In this document: positions 45,983-57,234 of the stretch, piece after piece
How the letters are laid out: every line of letters starts with the position of its first letter
How positions within the stretch are numbered: the stretch's first letter is position 1
Origin: Costus lasius
Lineage: Eukaryota > Streptophyta > Magnoliopsida > Zingiberales > Costaceae
Direction of reading: 5' to 3'
Assembly (NCBI GenBank): GCA_027563935.2
Contig: JANVAS020000239.1
Location: forward strand, 4,588,001 to 4,652,000
Length of the DNA stretch: 64,000 nucleotides
The notes under the pieces: model-generated
Database searches by the model: none
Told to the model about the DNA's origin: nothing
Seen by the model: only the letters and a program-made list of their open reading frames with translations
Position numbers and translations under genes: made by a program

Positions 45983-46223
45983 TTGTCTCACTTTCGTGCA
46001 GACAACCATGCAGGGACTAATCTTCGCTTTCGCGCAAGATTTATCCCAATGCTATAAATAAGTAAATCACCAAACGAAGAATTCAAGGATCACTTTCATG
46101 CATCCAAATTCTAAGTTGATCGTCTCGAGTGGAATCTCAAGGATCGCTTTCGCGCATCCAAGTTTCAACACACATTCCACCTATGGTTCTCCAAGGTTCT
46201 GATCTTCACTTTCGTGCAGGATC
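45983..46223 (-). other. GAAA-tetraloop hairpin array, G 3' LTR
   Basis: Five units, with cores at 45989-45998, 46025-46034, 46091-46100, 46145-46154 and 46207-46216. Two have CGC-GAAA-GCG where others have CAC-GAAA-GUG. Outer arms of unit 1 are TTGTC/GACAA, against TTATC/GATAA in H. Unit 5 has GATC on both sides. Confidence 0.7.
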
Positions 46224-46640
46224 TCCACATTTGACATAATAACTCAATCCTAGGTTCATAATTATCAAACATGGCAATAAAATTACTAAAATCAAGAAAT
46301 AAGAACTTAACCTAATTTCGTACGGTGAGTTCCTATTATTCAATTTTAGGGTTCCAAGTTCTCAAGCAAATCACTTTTTAGTCCATATTGCGAAAACTCT
46401 ATATCATGCATGACAATAAATAAATTAAGGATAATTTTAGAGCAATAATCGCATAGGTAGAATCATCAAAATAGAACTATCATGATGAAAGTAAAAAGTA
46501 TCTAGTCATTGAGAAAATCAAAGGGAATTACTCCCCCATGTCCCATAAAGGTTTAAGCTAGCATAATGAAGGAGTTAGAATAATCCATGGCTTCAAAAGA
46601 TTGAAAATCAAAGGGAGAAGAGGGTTTCAAAAAATACAGC

Positions 46641-46666
46641 ACGGCTGTAATATAAATTACAGCCGT
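46641..46666. other. Perfect 11-bp inverted repeat in G LTR
   Basis: Arms ACGGCTGTAAT and ATTACAGCCGT with spacer ATAA. The 5' LTR copy (63362-63387) has decayed arms. It covaries with the H site at 6445-6470. Confidence 0.7.
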
Positions 46667-46836
46667 AATTTTGAGTTGAGCGTCGATGAATAGTAGCGGC
46701 GCCTCCGTTTTTGTTAATTTCTCCTCCAATTGGTCTCCTTTTCCTCTGAAACTTCTGGGGCGTGTTCTCTTACTCCAGGCATAGCTTCCCTTCAAATTTG
46801 ACGACCGGACATGCACTATGTGAGTCGCGGCGGTGA

Positions 46837-46841
46837 AACCT
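46837..46841. repeat. Target-site duplication of element F
   Basis: AAACC occurs here and at 55096-55100, directly outside the two ends of F. The uninterrupted 5' LTR of G has a single AAACC at the same place. Confidence 0.92.
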
Positions 46842-48527
46842 GAAGGTCCCCTAACAAGGGGGGAGCGAAACCCTAATAGGCGCATATGGAGGTTTACATG
46901 CAGCGGAAGGGGTTTCTAGGGATCGAATGCATGATATATGATCAACTTTAAAATCAATTGCATAGAATGGTAGCAACTCATACCATGGCCATCGCTTAGA
47001 TGGTGTCTAGGAAGAAGAGAGAACGATGGGGTTCTCCTCCAAAGCGCCACACACAAGATGATCGATGGCTTGCTCCTTGGATGCTCCTTGTGCTAGCAAG
47101 GTTCTCCAAGTGACCTTGTCGTGTGAGAAGGGATGAAGAGGATGAGATCCACTGCTTGGCGATTCTTCCTTGTCGTCAAAACCTCTTCCACGAGAATGCC
47201 CCCAAGCCAACACACGAGAAGAGAGGGGCGACAACAATAGGCGTGAAGAGGTGAGGCGTGGTCACGTATGTGATCATGCTTTCTAAAAATAGAAAGCCAC
47301 TCCTCAACATGCGATCAAGGGTTTTTTTTCCCAATCGCATATTTCTCTTAACTTGAACCGTGCGCTCACATGATGAGCTGGTTCAATTTTGGTTTGGTTC
47401 AAAGACCAATTAACCCAAGCCATTAGTCTAGATCACATTAAACCCTAAGGTTCTTGATCTGACCGTTGATCTCTTGATGCTCCTGATCTCACCGATCTAG
47501 CATCCATTCTCTCAATCGAAGCTTACCGATCTCAAGCCCTAATCAATCAAACATGATCAGACCAGATCTCACTCACAATCAGAGATTAAATCCCTTTAAA
47601 CTGAACCTAAACAATTCAGTCCACACGATCTGACTTAAGTAAGCCATATCATCAAATTGTGCGACCCTGAGGGTTTCCTTTAAATGTCGGTAACGATAAC
47701 TTACGTCATCACAATCAGTGAGGGGTATCTAGCAACACATCACTGTCTCCTGATATAAAAGAAAGAGTCTTCCAAGACTACACCCAAACCACAGCACAAG
47801 TGTGAATTAACTCACTAGGCATACATGATTCCTTTGCCACTGGATGTTCTTATTGGACAAGCGTGTCAAGCCTGTAACTCCAATATGATGAGCATGATTA
47901 GATCAGATGAACACAGTCACCTGGGTATGGCCATACACTTTCTCAATCATCTCATCCAGGGGGGCCCCTTTTGAACATCACACTCTAATCAAGGAGATGG
48001 TAATCCTTTGTCTATCACTAGTGCCCTAACCTGACTCAAGCTCATTATCCAAGATAGTCTATAATCATTATGTTTCAAATGATATTGAACTAACTCAAAA
48101 CAATGACAATCATCATTTAGAAACACAAGCGATCTCAAGTCAGAGGACATGTGCCACTTGTTACAATCAAGGATTATTCACATTGTGACAAGCAATTGAA
48201 TATCCTAGTAGGCTCTGTCCAGTACATCCAATGTACCCATGAGTCTACATCTTATTCCATGCTCGAAGCATCCTATAAGATTAGAACACATATTAGTCTC
48301 AATCATATCAAGGCTGTCTCATGTTCACCAAGATATATCGACTAAGGACAAAAGTACATGTCAGCCTAGCTGAACAGCTTTGAGACATTATTCAGAAGCA
48401 CACTTATTGCAGCAGACAATGTAACAAACTGAATAACAACCATTGCCTTTATAAACAAAAGAGTTTATACATGATACTGATACAATCCCAAGGCCTCAAA
48501 CATTAGCCTTAAGGGCATACCCCAACA
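46842..48527 (-). repeat. 3' LTR of element F, 1686 bp
   Basis: Plus-strand ends are TGAAGGTCCCC and ACCCCAACA. Near its end is the hairpin CCCCT-TGTT-AGGGG with a loop unlike A or B. Confidence 0.9.
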
Positions 48528-48542
48528 ATCTCCCACTTGCAC
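48528..48542 (-). promoter_or_regulatory. Polypurine tract of element F
   Basis: The minus strand reads GTGCAAGTGGGAGAT directly before the 3' LTR, as in A. Confidence 0.85.
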
Positions 48543-48547
48543 TTAAT

Positions 48548-50227
48548 CTAATGGTTGAGGAATCTCAAACCCATATTATTACAGTGCTTCTCATGCTTCT
48601 GCTGCGCCAGAGGCTTGGTAAGCGGGTCAGCCAGATTGTCATCTGTATGAACCTTGCAGACTTTGATCTCGCCACGATCAATGATCTCCCGGATCAAGTG
48701 AAACCGTCTCTGTATGTGCTTGGACTTCTGGTGCGACCGTGGTTCCTTTGCCTGTGCGATTCCTCCAGTGTTATCACAGAAGATAACCAAAGGATCTGCA
48801 CTCGAAGGAACAACACCAAGTTCTCTCACGAACTTACGAATCCACACTGCCTCCTTTGATGCTTCTGAGGCTGCAACATACTCGGCTTCAGTTGTAGAAT
48901 CAGCAACGATAGACTGTTTGAAACTTTTCCACACCACTGCTCCTCCATTCAAGCTAAAAACATAGCCTGATTGCGATCGGAAATCATCCTGGTCAGATTG
49001 GAACGAAGCGTCAGTATATCCTTCAATACTGAGTTCTTCCTGACCACCATATATCAAGAACATATCTTTGGTCCTCCGCAGATATTTCAAGATGTTCTTG
49101 ACTGCAATCCAGTGCGCCTGACCTGGATTACTTTGGAATCGACTGGTCACGCTTAACCCATAAGCGACGTCAGGGCGAGTACACAACATCGCATACATAA
49201 TGGACCCAATAGCCGAAGCATAAGGCGTATTGTCCATTTCATCTTTCTCAGTCTGTGTTTGTGGACACTGACTCTTCGAAAGATTCAGACCATGTCTGAC
49301 TGGAAGATATCCTCTTTTAGAATTCTCTAAATGAAATCTCTCCAGGACTTTATCGATGTAAGTACTCTGGCACAGCCCGAGAAGCCTCTTAGATCTATCC
49401 CTGTAGATCTTTACACCTAATACATAGGCTGCTTCTCCTAAATCTTTCATCTGGAAACATTTCCTTAACCATGCCTTAACAGCATGCAGTTCAGGAATAT
49501 CATTTCCAATGATTAAGATATCATCGACGTAGAGGACTAGGAAAGTAATTACGCTCCCACTAAACCTCTTATATACACACGGGTCATCTTCATTCTTGAT
49601 GAAACCAAATTCACTGATTGATTCATCAAAACGAATATTCCAGCTTCTTGATGCTTGTTTAAGTCCATAAATGGACTTCTTTAACTTGCATATTTTATGA
49701 CGATCTGATGGATTAGTGAAACCTTCAGGTTGTGTCATATACACATCCTCCTGCAAATTTCCATTAAGGAAAGCAGTTTTCACATCCATTTGCCAGATCT
49801 CATAATCATAATATGCAGCTATCGCGAGAAGAATCCGAATAGACTTAAACATGGCTACAGGTGAGAAAGTTTCATCATAATCTATCCCATAGATTTGTTT
49901 GAAACCTTTCGCAACTAGCCTGCCTTTATAGGTAACCACGTTACCATCCATGTCAATCTTCTTCTTGAAGATCCATTTACAGCCTATAGGGATAACTCCC
50001 GGAGGCGGATCAACCAAATCCCATACTTGGTTATCTGACATGGAGTCCATCTCGGCTCGCATAGCTTCAAGCCATCTAGCTGAGTCCGGTCCACTGACCG
50101 CATCCGCATAAGTAAGGGGTTCATCATTATCAATGATGTAGACTCCGTCATAGCGCTCAGGCTGTCGACGAATCCTTCCCGATCTTCGCGGTTCCCGTGA
50201 TATCTGAGCCTCAGGTTGTTCAATAAC
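48548..50227 (-). pseudogene. Element F reverse transcriptase and RNase H
   Basis: Follows the TAG at 50230-50228 in the same frame. RT from WLEAMRAEMDSM has DVKTAFLNGNLQEDVYM and the active site LYVDDILIIGND near 49540-49505. RNase H has GYTDASFQSD, TTEAEYVAASEASKEAVWIR and IFCDNTGGIAQAKE, then ends normally. All catalytic residues are present. Confidence 0.9.
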
Positions 50228-51685
50228 CTATTCTAACCGCTCAGGCTCATCCAACTGTGCTTGACTACTTTGTCCTTTCTCTGGATTCTCATCCAGCTGT
50301 ATTTCTCTCCCACTGGCCTCTTGCAGAAGAAACTCCTTCTCAAGAAAAATGGCCGTCCGAGCAACAAATACCTTGTTCTCTTTGGGATCGTAGAAATAAT
50401 AACCCTTAGTTTCCTTAGGGTAACCGACAAAGATGCATTTGTCAGATCTGCTCTCTAGTTTCCCAGAGGCGAGCTTTTTGACATAAGCCTCGCAACCCCA
50501 GATCCTCATAAATGTCAAGCTCGGCTGTTTCCCATACCATAATTCATATGGAGTCTTTGAAACTGCCTTGGATGGCACTCGGTTTAGTACCTTTGCAGCT
50601 GTTTCCAGTGCAAATCCCCAAAAGGAGTAAGGTAGAGTAGCCTGACTCATCATAGAACGAACCATATCAAGTAACGTTCTATTTCTCCTCTCGGACACAC
50701 CATTCCATTGCGGTGTTCCTGGCGGAGTGAGCTGTGAGATAATCCCACACTCCTTCAGATAGTCAGTAAACGCATGACTCAAGTATTCTCCACCTCGATC
50801 AGAACGAAGTGCCTTGATATTTCGGCCTAGCTGATTCTGTACTTCATTCTTGAACTCTTTGAACTTGTCAAAAGATTCACTTTTATGTCTCATTAAATAG
50901 ACATACCCATATCTACTGAAATCATCAGTAAAGGTAATGAAGTATTGAAAGCCACCCCTGGCATGTTTACTAAATGGCCCACACACATCACTGTGTATAA
51001 GGTCAAGTAAACCTGAAGCCCTTTGACCTTTATTAGGAAAAGGTGACTTCGTCATTTTGCCCATTAAACAAGCTTTGCATGTATCAATCTCCTCATAGGA
51101 GAATGATCCCAGCAGTCCATGTTCATGCAACCGCTTAATGCGTTTCTTGTTAATATGGCCTAAACGACTATGCCATAGCAAGGTGCTATCATCAGCATAC
51201 TTGGCTTTCTTATTATCAATATTTTGTATAGAACATTCCATGTCCAACATGAATAACCCATTGCTAATTGATCCAGTAGCATAAACAATATTATCTAAAG
51301 ATAAAACACACTTTGAAATATTGCATTCAAAGGAAAACCCTTTCCTGACAAGAGCAGGAATAGAGATAATATTCTTGGTAATGCTAGGAACAAAATAACA
51401 ATTGTTTAATTCTAATACAAGTCCAGATGGTAATGAGATGTAATATTCTCCTACAGCAACAGCAGCAACCCGTGCCCCATTTCCAACTCGTAGGTCCACC
51501 TCATGCTGTCCCACCTGTCTTCTTCTCTTGAGTTCCTGTACATTTGAACAAATGTGAACTCCACATGCAGTGTCTAACACCCATGTTATTACAGAAGAAG
51601 AAAACATGACCTCAGTCACATAAATACCTGAGCCAGAAGCGATGCTTCCCTTCTTGTCTCCTTGGAGCGCTTTACAGTCCTTTTT
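50228..51685 (-). pseudogene. Element F protease and integrase
   Basis: In frame with gag after the knuckle stop. The protease site is WVLDTACGVHIC. The integrase zinc region is LWHSRLGHINKKRIKRLH plus CKACLMGKMT, and the core DDE residues are in LIHSDVCGPF, LRSDRGGEYLS and GVSERRNRT. It ends in TAG at 50230-50228, where A has CAG. This copy lacks the one-base deletion of A. Confidence 0.9.
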
Positions 51686-52432
51686 CTAGTGACCCAGCTG
51701 GCCACAGTGGAAACATCTGTACTCCTTCGACCGCTTAACCTTTTGTTTCAGCGCCTTGTTGTAGTTCTTGACTGGGGCTTTGCCCTTCTTGCCCTTCTTC
51801 TTGTTCCTATAAGGAAACATTAAGACAGAGGTTGAAGGCTTCCCCTTCAGAGTCTCCTCAGTAGTCAAGAGCATATTCAGCAATTCTGCCGGAGTACAGT
51901 CGATTTTGTTCATATTAAAGTTAATGATGAACGCATCGAAAGAGGGCGGTAGAGACTGCAGAATAATATCTATAGCAAGCTCCTGATTGATGGTATGTCC
52001 CAGTTTCTCTAGAGCCTCCTTGTGCCCAATCATCTTGAGCACGTGAGCTCCCACTGGACTCCCTTCAGCCAGTTTGCTCTGAAAGAACAGCTTGGTCAAG
52101 TTATAGCGCTCAGTCCTCGCCTGTGCAGCATACAGCATCTTGAGGTTTGCTATAATTTCTATAGCAGACATATCCTCATGCTGACGCTGCAGCGGTGGCT
52201 TCATAGACGCTAGCATCAGGCAAGCGACATCAATGCTATCGTTGGCATGCTTTTCATAGGTTTCCCGAACCGCCCTTGTGGCGTTCGGAGCGGGTTGAGG
52301 CGGTATCGCCGTCTCGAGGACATACAGTTTCCTCTCTGCCTTAAGAACAATCTTAAGGTGTCCGTACCAGTCTGAGAAGTTTGGCCCAGCAAACTTCTCC
52401 CTTTCCAGTAGGGATCGCACATTGAAGTTCAT
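51686..52432 (-). pseudogene. Element F gag, stop in the zinc knuckle
   Basis: Starts MNFNVRSLLEREKFAGPNFS at 52432. The gag core is intact as in A (LKMIGHKEALEKLGHTI, then LLNMLLTTEETLKGKPS). It ends CFHCGQLGH followed by TAG (51688-51686), so the knuckle lacks its last Cys. B has the same stop. Confidence 0.9.
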
Positions 52433-52851
52433 GGTGTTCGTTGCTGCAGGAATCTACAACAATGCAAGAACAGCAAGGTCAGTATCAATGTTAAGAATCA
52501 ATCAGGACTTAAGAATGATTCTTTTTCTCACTATTTTATCTGACTGAAAAATCCATAAAAACAGTCCGAAAGAGTTACACTCTTTTAGTGAGATGGGATC
52601 CAGATTTCATACTTGGTCTCCGCATCCCGCTCAGGCGAGATAAGATGCACAGAGAGTACAAGCACTAATTTCTGGTAGGCAGTCCCTGCCAATCGCCAAC
52701 CCGTGCGATTCCCCTTCATCTGGGCAATCCAGCAGACTGTGCCAACTGAGTTAGTACAACACAGTCTCTGATCCCACAGATGGCTGCCTCCATGTGCTAC
52801 CATATGCTCCACATATGTAGCCTACATGGTCAAGCTGACCTGACCTACTCC
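52433..52851 (-). other. Remaining leader of element F
   Basis: About 420 bases matching the last part of the A leader. The upstream 1.4 kb, including the PBS, is gone, replaced by fragment E. Confidence 0.75.
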
Positions 52852-53430
52852 TGTAAGATCCAAGGATCTTGAGTCCTGGTAAGCATTATTTTTGATTTAA
52901 ATAAAATTATTGACTGTGTTATTATTCCTGTGTATTGATTGTTATTTATGATAAATTAATTAGAGATTTTGGTTGTTGAATTATAGTTAATTAAATTAGA
53001 GGTTTTTGGATGTTAATGCTAATTAATTAACTAGCTCATTGGATGCTAGTTTTCGGTTAATTAATTAGAGTTTATTGCTTGTTAATTTAAGTTAATTAAT
53101 TGTTAATTAATTGGAGTTATTGGTTAATTAAATCCTTATTGGATATTAATTAAATCCTTAATGGATTTCGTTAAGTGGATGGTTAGTGGATGTTAAATTT
53201 AATTAGTTAACTAGCTTGTTGGATGTTAGTTTAACCTTATTGGACTTTCACTTAAACTAGGGGTTATTGGGTTTAAAATAATTGGGTTTTAAAATTCAAA
53301 TTTTTAGTTAAATGGGTTAAACCCTTTTGAATTAATTGGTTAGAGGGTTAAACATTAAAAACCGAAACATAAGTGGGTAATTTCGGTTAGGGTGGAGTTT
53401 TTGGCGATTTTTGGCTTGAAGAAAACTTGG
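52852..53430 (+). repeat. Tekay LTR fragment E
   Basis: Starts with an intact LTR terminus, TGTAAGATCCAAGG, resembling D more than C. After about 579 bases it stops at AAACTTGG and joins the F LTR. It includes TTAATTAA-rich sequence as in D. Confidence 0.8.
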
Positions 53431-55095
53431 GAACGAAACCCTAATAGGCGCATATGGAGGTTTACATGCAGCGGAAGGGGTTTCTAGGGATCGAATGCAT
53501 GATATATGATCAATTTTAAAATCAATTGCATAGAATGGTAGCAACTCATACCATGGCCATCGCTTAGATGGTGTCTAGGAAGAAGAGAGAACGATGGGGT
53601 TCTCCTCCAAAGTGCCACACACAAGATGATCGATGGCTTGCTCCTTGGACGCTCCTTGTGCTAGCAAGGTTCTCCAAGTGACCTTGTCGTGTGAGAAGGG
53701 ATGAAGAGGATGAGATCCACTGCTTGGCGATTCTTCCTTGTCGTCAAAACCTCTTCCACGAGAATGCCCCCAAGCCAACACACGAGAAGAGAGGGGCGAC
53801 AACAATAGGCGTGAAGAGGTGAGGCGTGGTCACGTATGTGATCATGCTTTCTAAAAATAGAAAGCCACTCCTCAACATGCGATCAAGGGTTTTTTTTCCC
53901 AATCGCATATTTCTCTTAACTTGAACCGTGCGCTCACATGATGAGCTGGTTCAATTTTGGTTTGGTTCAAAGACCAATTAACCCAAGCCATTAGTCCAGA
54001 TCACATTAAACCCTAAGGTTCTTGATCTGACCGTTGATCTCTTGATGCTCCTGATCTCACCGATCTAGCATCCATTCTCTCAATCGAAGCTTACCGATCT
54101 CAAGCCCTAATCAATCAAACATGATCAGACCAGATCTCACTCACAATCAGAGATTAAATCCCTTTAAACTGAACCTAAACAATTTAGTCCACACGATCTG
54201 ACTTAAGTAAGCCATATCATCAAATTGTGCGACCCTGAGGGTTTCCTTTAAATGTCGGTAACGATAACTTACGTCATCACGATCAGTGAGGGGTATCTAG
54301 CAACACATCACTGTCTCCCGATATAAAAGAAAGAGTCTTCCAAGACTACACCCAAACCACAGCACAAGTGTGAATTAACTCACTAGGCAAACATGATTCC
54401 TTTTCCACTGGATGTTCTTATTGGACAAGCGTGTCAAGCCTGTAACTCCAATATGATGAGCATGATTAGATCAGATGAACACAGTCACCTGGGTATGGCC
54501 ATACACTTTCTCAATCATCTCATCCAGGGGGGCCCCTTTTGAACATCACACTCCAATCAAGGAGATGGCAATCCTTTGTCTATCACTAGTGCCCTAACCT
54601 GACTCAAGCTTATTATCCAAGATAGTCTATAATCATTATGTTTCAAATGATATTGAACTAACTCAAAACAATGACAATCATCATTTAGAAACACAAGCGA
54701 TCTCAAGTCAGAGGACATGTGCCACTTGTTACAATCAAGGATTATTCACATTGTGACAAGCAATTGAATATCCTAGTAGGCTCTGTCCAGTACATCCAAT
54801 GTACCCATGAGTCTACATCTTATTCCATGCTCGAAGCATCCTATAAGATTAGAACACATATTAGTCTCAATCATATCAAGGCTGTCTCATGTTCACCAAG
54901 ATATATCGACTAAGGACAAAAGTACATGTCAGCCTAGCTGAACAGCTTTGAGACATTATTCAGAAGCACACTTATTGCAGCAGACAATGTAACAAACTGA
55001 ATAACAACCATTGCCTTTATAAACAAAAGAGTTTATACATGATACTGATACAATCCCAAGGCCTTAAACATTAGCCTTAAGGGCATACCCCAACA
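53431..55095 (-). repeat. 5' LTR of element F, end cut
   Basis: Matches the 3' LTR from GCGAAACCC (here ACGAAACCC) to ACCCCAACA. The terminal 20 or so bases next to the PBS are lost to the E junction. Confidence 0.9.
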
Positions 55096-55100
55096 AAACC

Positions 55101-55898
55101 CTAGGCGGCGGCTAAAATCTTGATTTCTCTCTATATGGTGGATGAAAATTGGGGCTTTTGGTGTCTTCCTCTTCCTCTCTGCGAAAGCTTCTCTTCTTCT
55201 TCTTACAGCTTCGTGTTTAATGGTCTGGATCATCCACAATCTTATCCGCAAAAATTGGGCTTCGAATTTGACTGTGGAAGTCGCATTTTGGAAGGAAATT
55301 ACGGTAGTGTAATATGTTACGGCACTGCCGTAAAATCGATCAAGTGTTTTGGTATGAGATCTTCACAAAATACGGCACCATAAAATGCTTCACGGTAGTT
55401 CCGTAAAATCGGTTGAACACTCTGTTCGGGAACTACTGTAATTTACGGTAGTGCCGTAATTTCAGTGAATCTCTCTGGTCTGGAAGCGCTCCAAATTACG
55501 GCCGTGTAATTTCTTACGACAGTGCCGTAAAATCTGCAAAACGTTCTGGTGAAAAGCTCCCCAAAATTACGGTAGGTGCTCTGATATTACGGTATCGTAC
55601 GAAAATACGGTACTGTAATATAGATTACGGGATTACCGTATTTTGGTTTGTTGCATCGATTTGCATGAAATTTGTCATGTGATCTCTTCTTGATGATGGC
55701 AATTCTTTCATGTATTTGATTTTGCTCAAAAACGCCCAAAAATAGTGCCTTTTTACCTGAAAATCATCAAAAACTAAATTAGAAGTATATTTTGCAATAT
55801 TTGATAAATTTGGCATAAAAAAAGGCAAAAGAGCTTTAATTTAGCATGAAAAGGTATATAAAATGATACAAAATATACTATATATTTTTGTGACATCA
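55101..55898 (-). repeat. 3' LTR of element G, inner part
   Basis: Continues the G LTR after F. The sense LTR start is TGATGTCAC at 55898, like TGATGACACC in H. No clear polypurine tract lies outside it. Confidence 0.78.
55297..55640. repeat. U3 palindrome array of G, 3' LTR
   Basis: The same arrangement as in H: TTACGGCA-C-TGCCGTAA at 55317-55333 and several degenerate copies joined by AACACTCTG-like spacers. Confidence 0.7.
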
Positions 55899-57234
55899 AA
55901 ATACATAAGGCTTAAATTTTGCTTGTTCCCAAGAAAAAATTAAAAATTGATTAAAAAATAAACTTTTTCATGCTCAATAAATTTCTAAAATACAATTATC
56001 AATGAAAAATTCCATCAATTGCTTCATAAAACTTCAGATAAACATATTATTCTTAGAACTTAATCTTCTAGATTCTCAACTCAATCAAATAAAACTCTGC
56101 AACTTGCACAATAAATAGAATTTTCAATCTCAAGACTTCACCTAATTTAAGTTTAAATCTATTATGCTTTTGTTTACAGGAATTAGGTTTCCAAGATCTT
56201 TTTCCACATAAATTTTTTATTCTTTTATTTTTGATGTATTTTCATTGTTTTTGCATAGATGGCATGTACCCTCTTGAATACACACTTTATTTTGACTTCA
56301 ACTCTTATCTTCGGTACCACTATCAATTTTACATAGTGTCAAGTAGAGGAGTCTTATTATTTTTCTCTCTCATTATCGTTTAGACATAGACTTCAACCCA
56401 TGTCTTAGGTACCACTATCAATTTTACATAGCGCCAAGTAGGGGAGTCTCTCACTATATTTATGGATCTTGGATTCTTCTTTCCCAACAAATAGCAAAAT
56501 AGATTAAACATCTACTAGGTTGATCAATCGATATCAATTCACAAATCATACTCATATGCTCATTTTATTTAAAGGAGTAGTTTCACCTTTAGATCTTATT
56601 CCTCAAATTACACATCTACCCAAAATTTCATGCATCAACCAATGTCAAATTTTAGAAGATAGATATGCATTCAAGAAATAAATGTAACATGATAAGTTTA
56701 GTTCTAATCACAAGCTTGAATTCACTATCATCAAGAATTAAACAAGTCATCAACATTATTTTCACAAACAAATTAAGGGTATAAATCACATCAATCTAAA
56801 AGATACTTTTCATGAAAACATCACAATATTATATCATCAAGAATATAAAAATATCATCATCATGTAGCATAACCATATTGAAGATAAAACTCAGTAGATA
56901 AATCTTAGAATTTCTCCATACAATCATATTGAAAAGAAATGTCAGTAAATAAAATCCATCACACAATCCATATCAAATGTCAAAAACCATTACCAATATT
57001 ATACAACCACATCGAATTAAAATATTTTCAATTTAGTAGTGTGGGCACGAGAAGTTTGGAAGAGTCATCCTTCCCTATAAAACATGGAACATCAATAAGA
57101 TATGGAAAAATAATATAGCGAAGAAGTAAGGGAGGATGATACTTACAAAACATATACAACACATCATTAGGGTGTGTAGCCTCAGCATCATAATGTGGTT
57201 GCCCTCCTTGATCACCGTAGTAGCCATATCTCCT
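55899..57234 (-). other. 3' internal region of element G
   Basis: AT-rich, with no recognised coding region. A duplication with a 94-base step (starts near 56294 and 56388) contains GGTACCACTATCAATTTTAC. The part from about 56480 to 56700 matches H 1800-2040. Confidence 0.5.

Larger units (their letters stand above)
45585..46841 (-). repeat. 3' LTR of element G, outer part
   Basis: Starts TGTATCCCAACAAG on the plus strand and matches 62305-63550. It is interrupted at AAACC by element F and resumes at 55101. Without F the LTR would be about 2055 bases. Confidence 0.85.
46842..55095 (-). mobile_element. Angela-like Copia element F in the LTR of G
   Basis: The same family as A and B. It has both LTRs, PPT, gag, protease, integrase, RT and RNase H. 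The PBS, most of the leader and the LTR 3' end have been replaced by a Tekay LTR fragment (E). The LTRs show about a dozen differences by eye, mostly C/T changes, so it is young. The coding frame has two stops and no frameshift seen. Confidence 0.9.
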
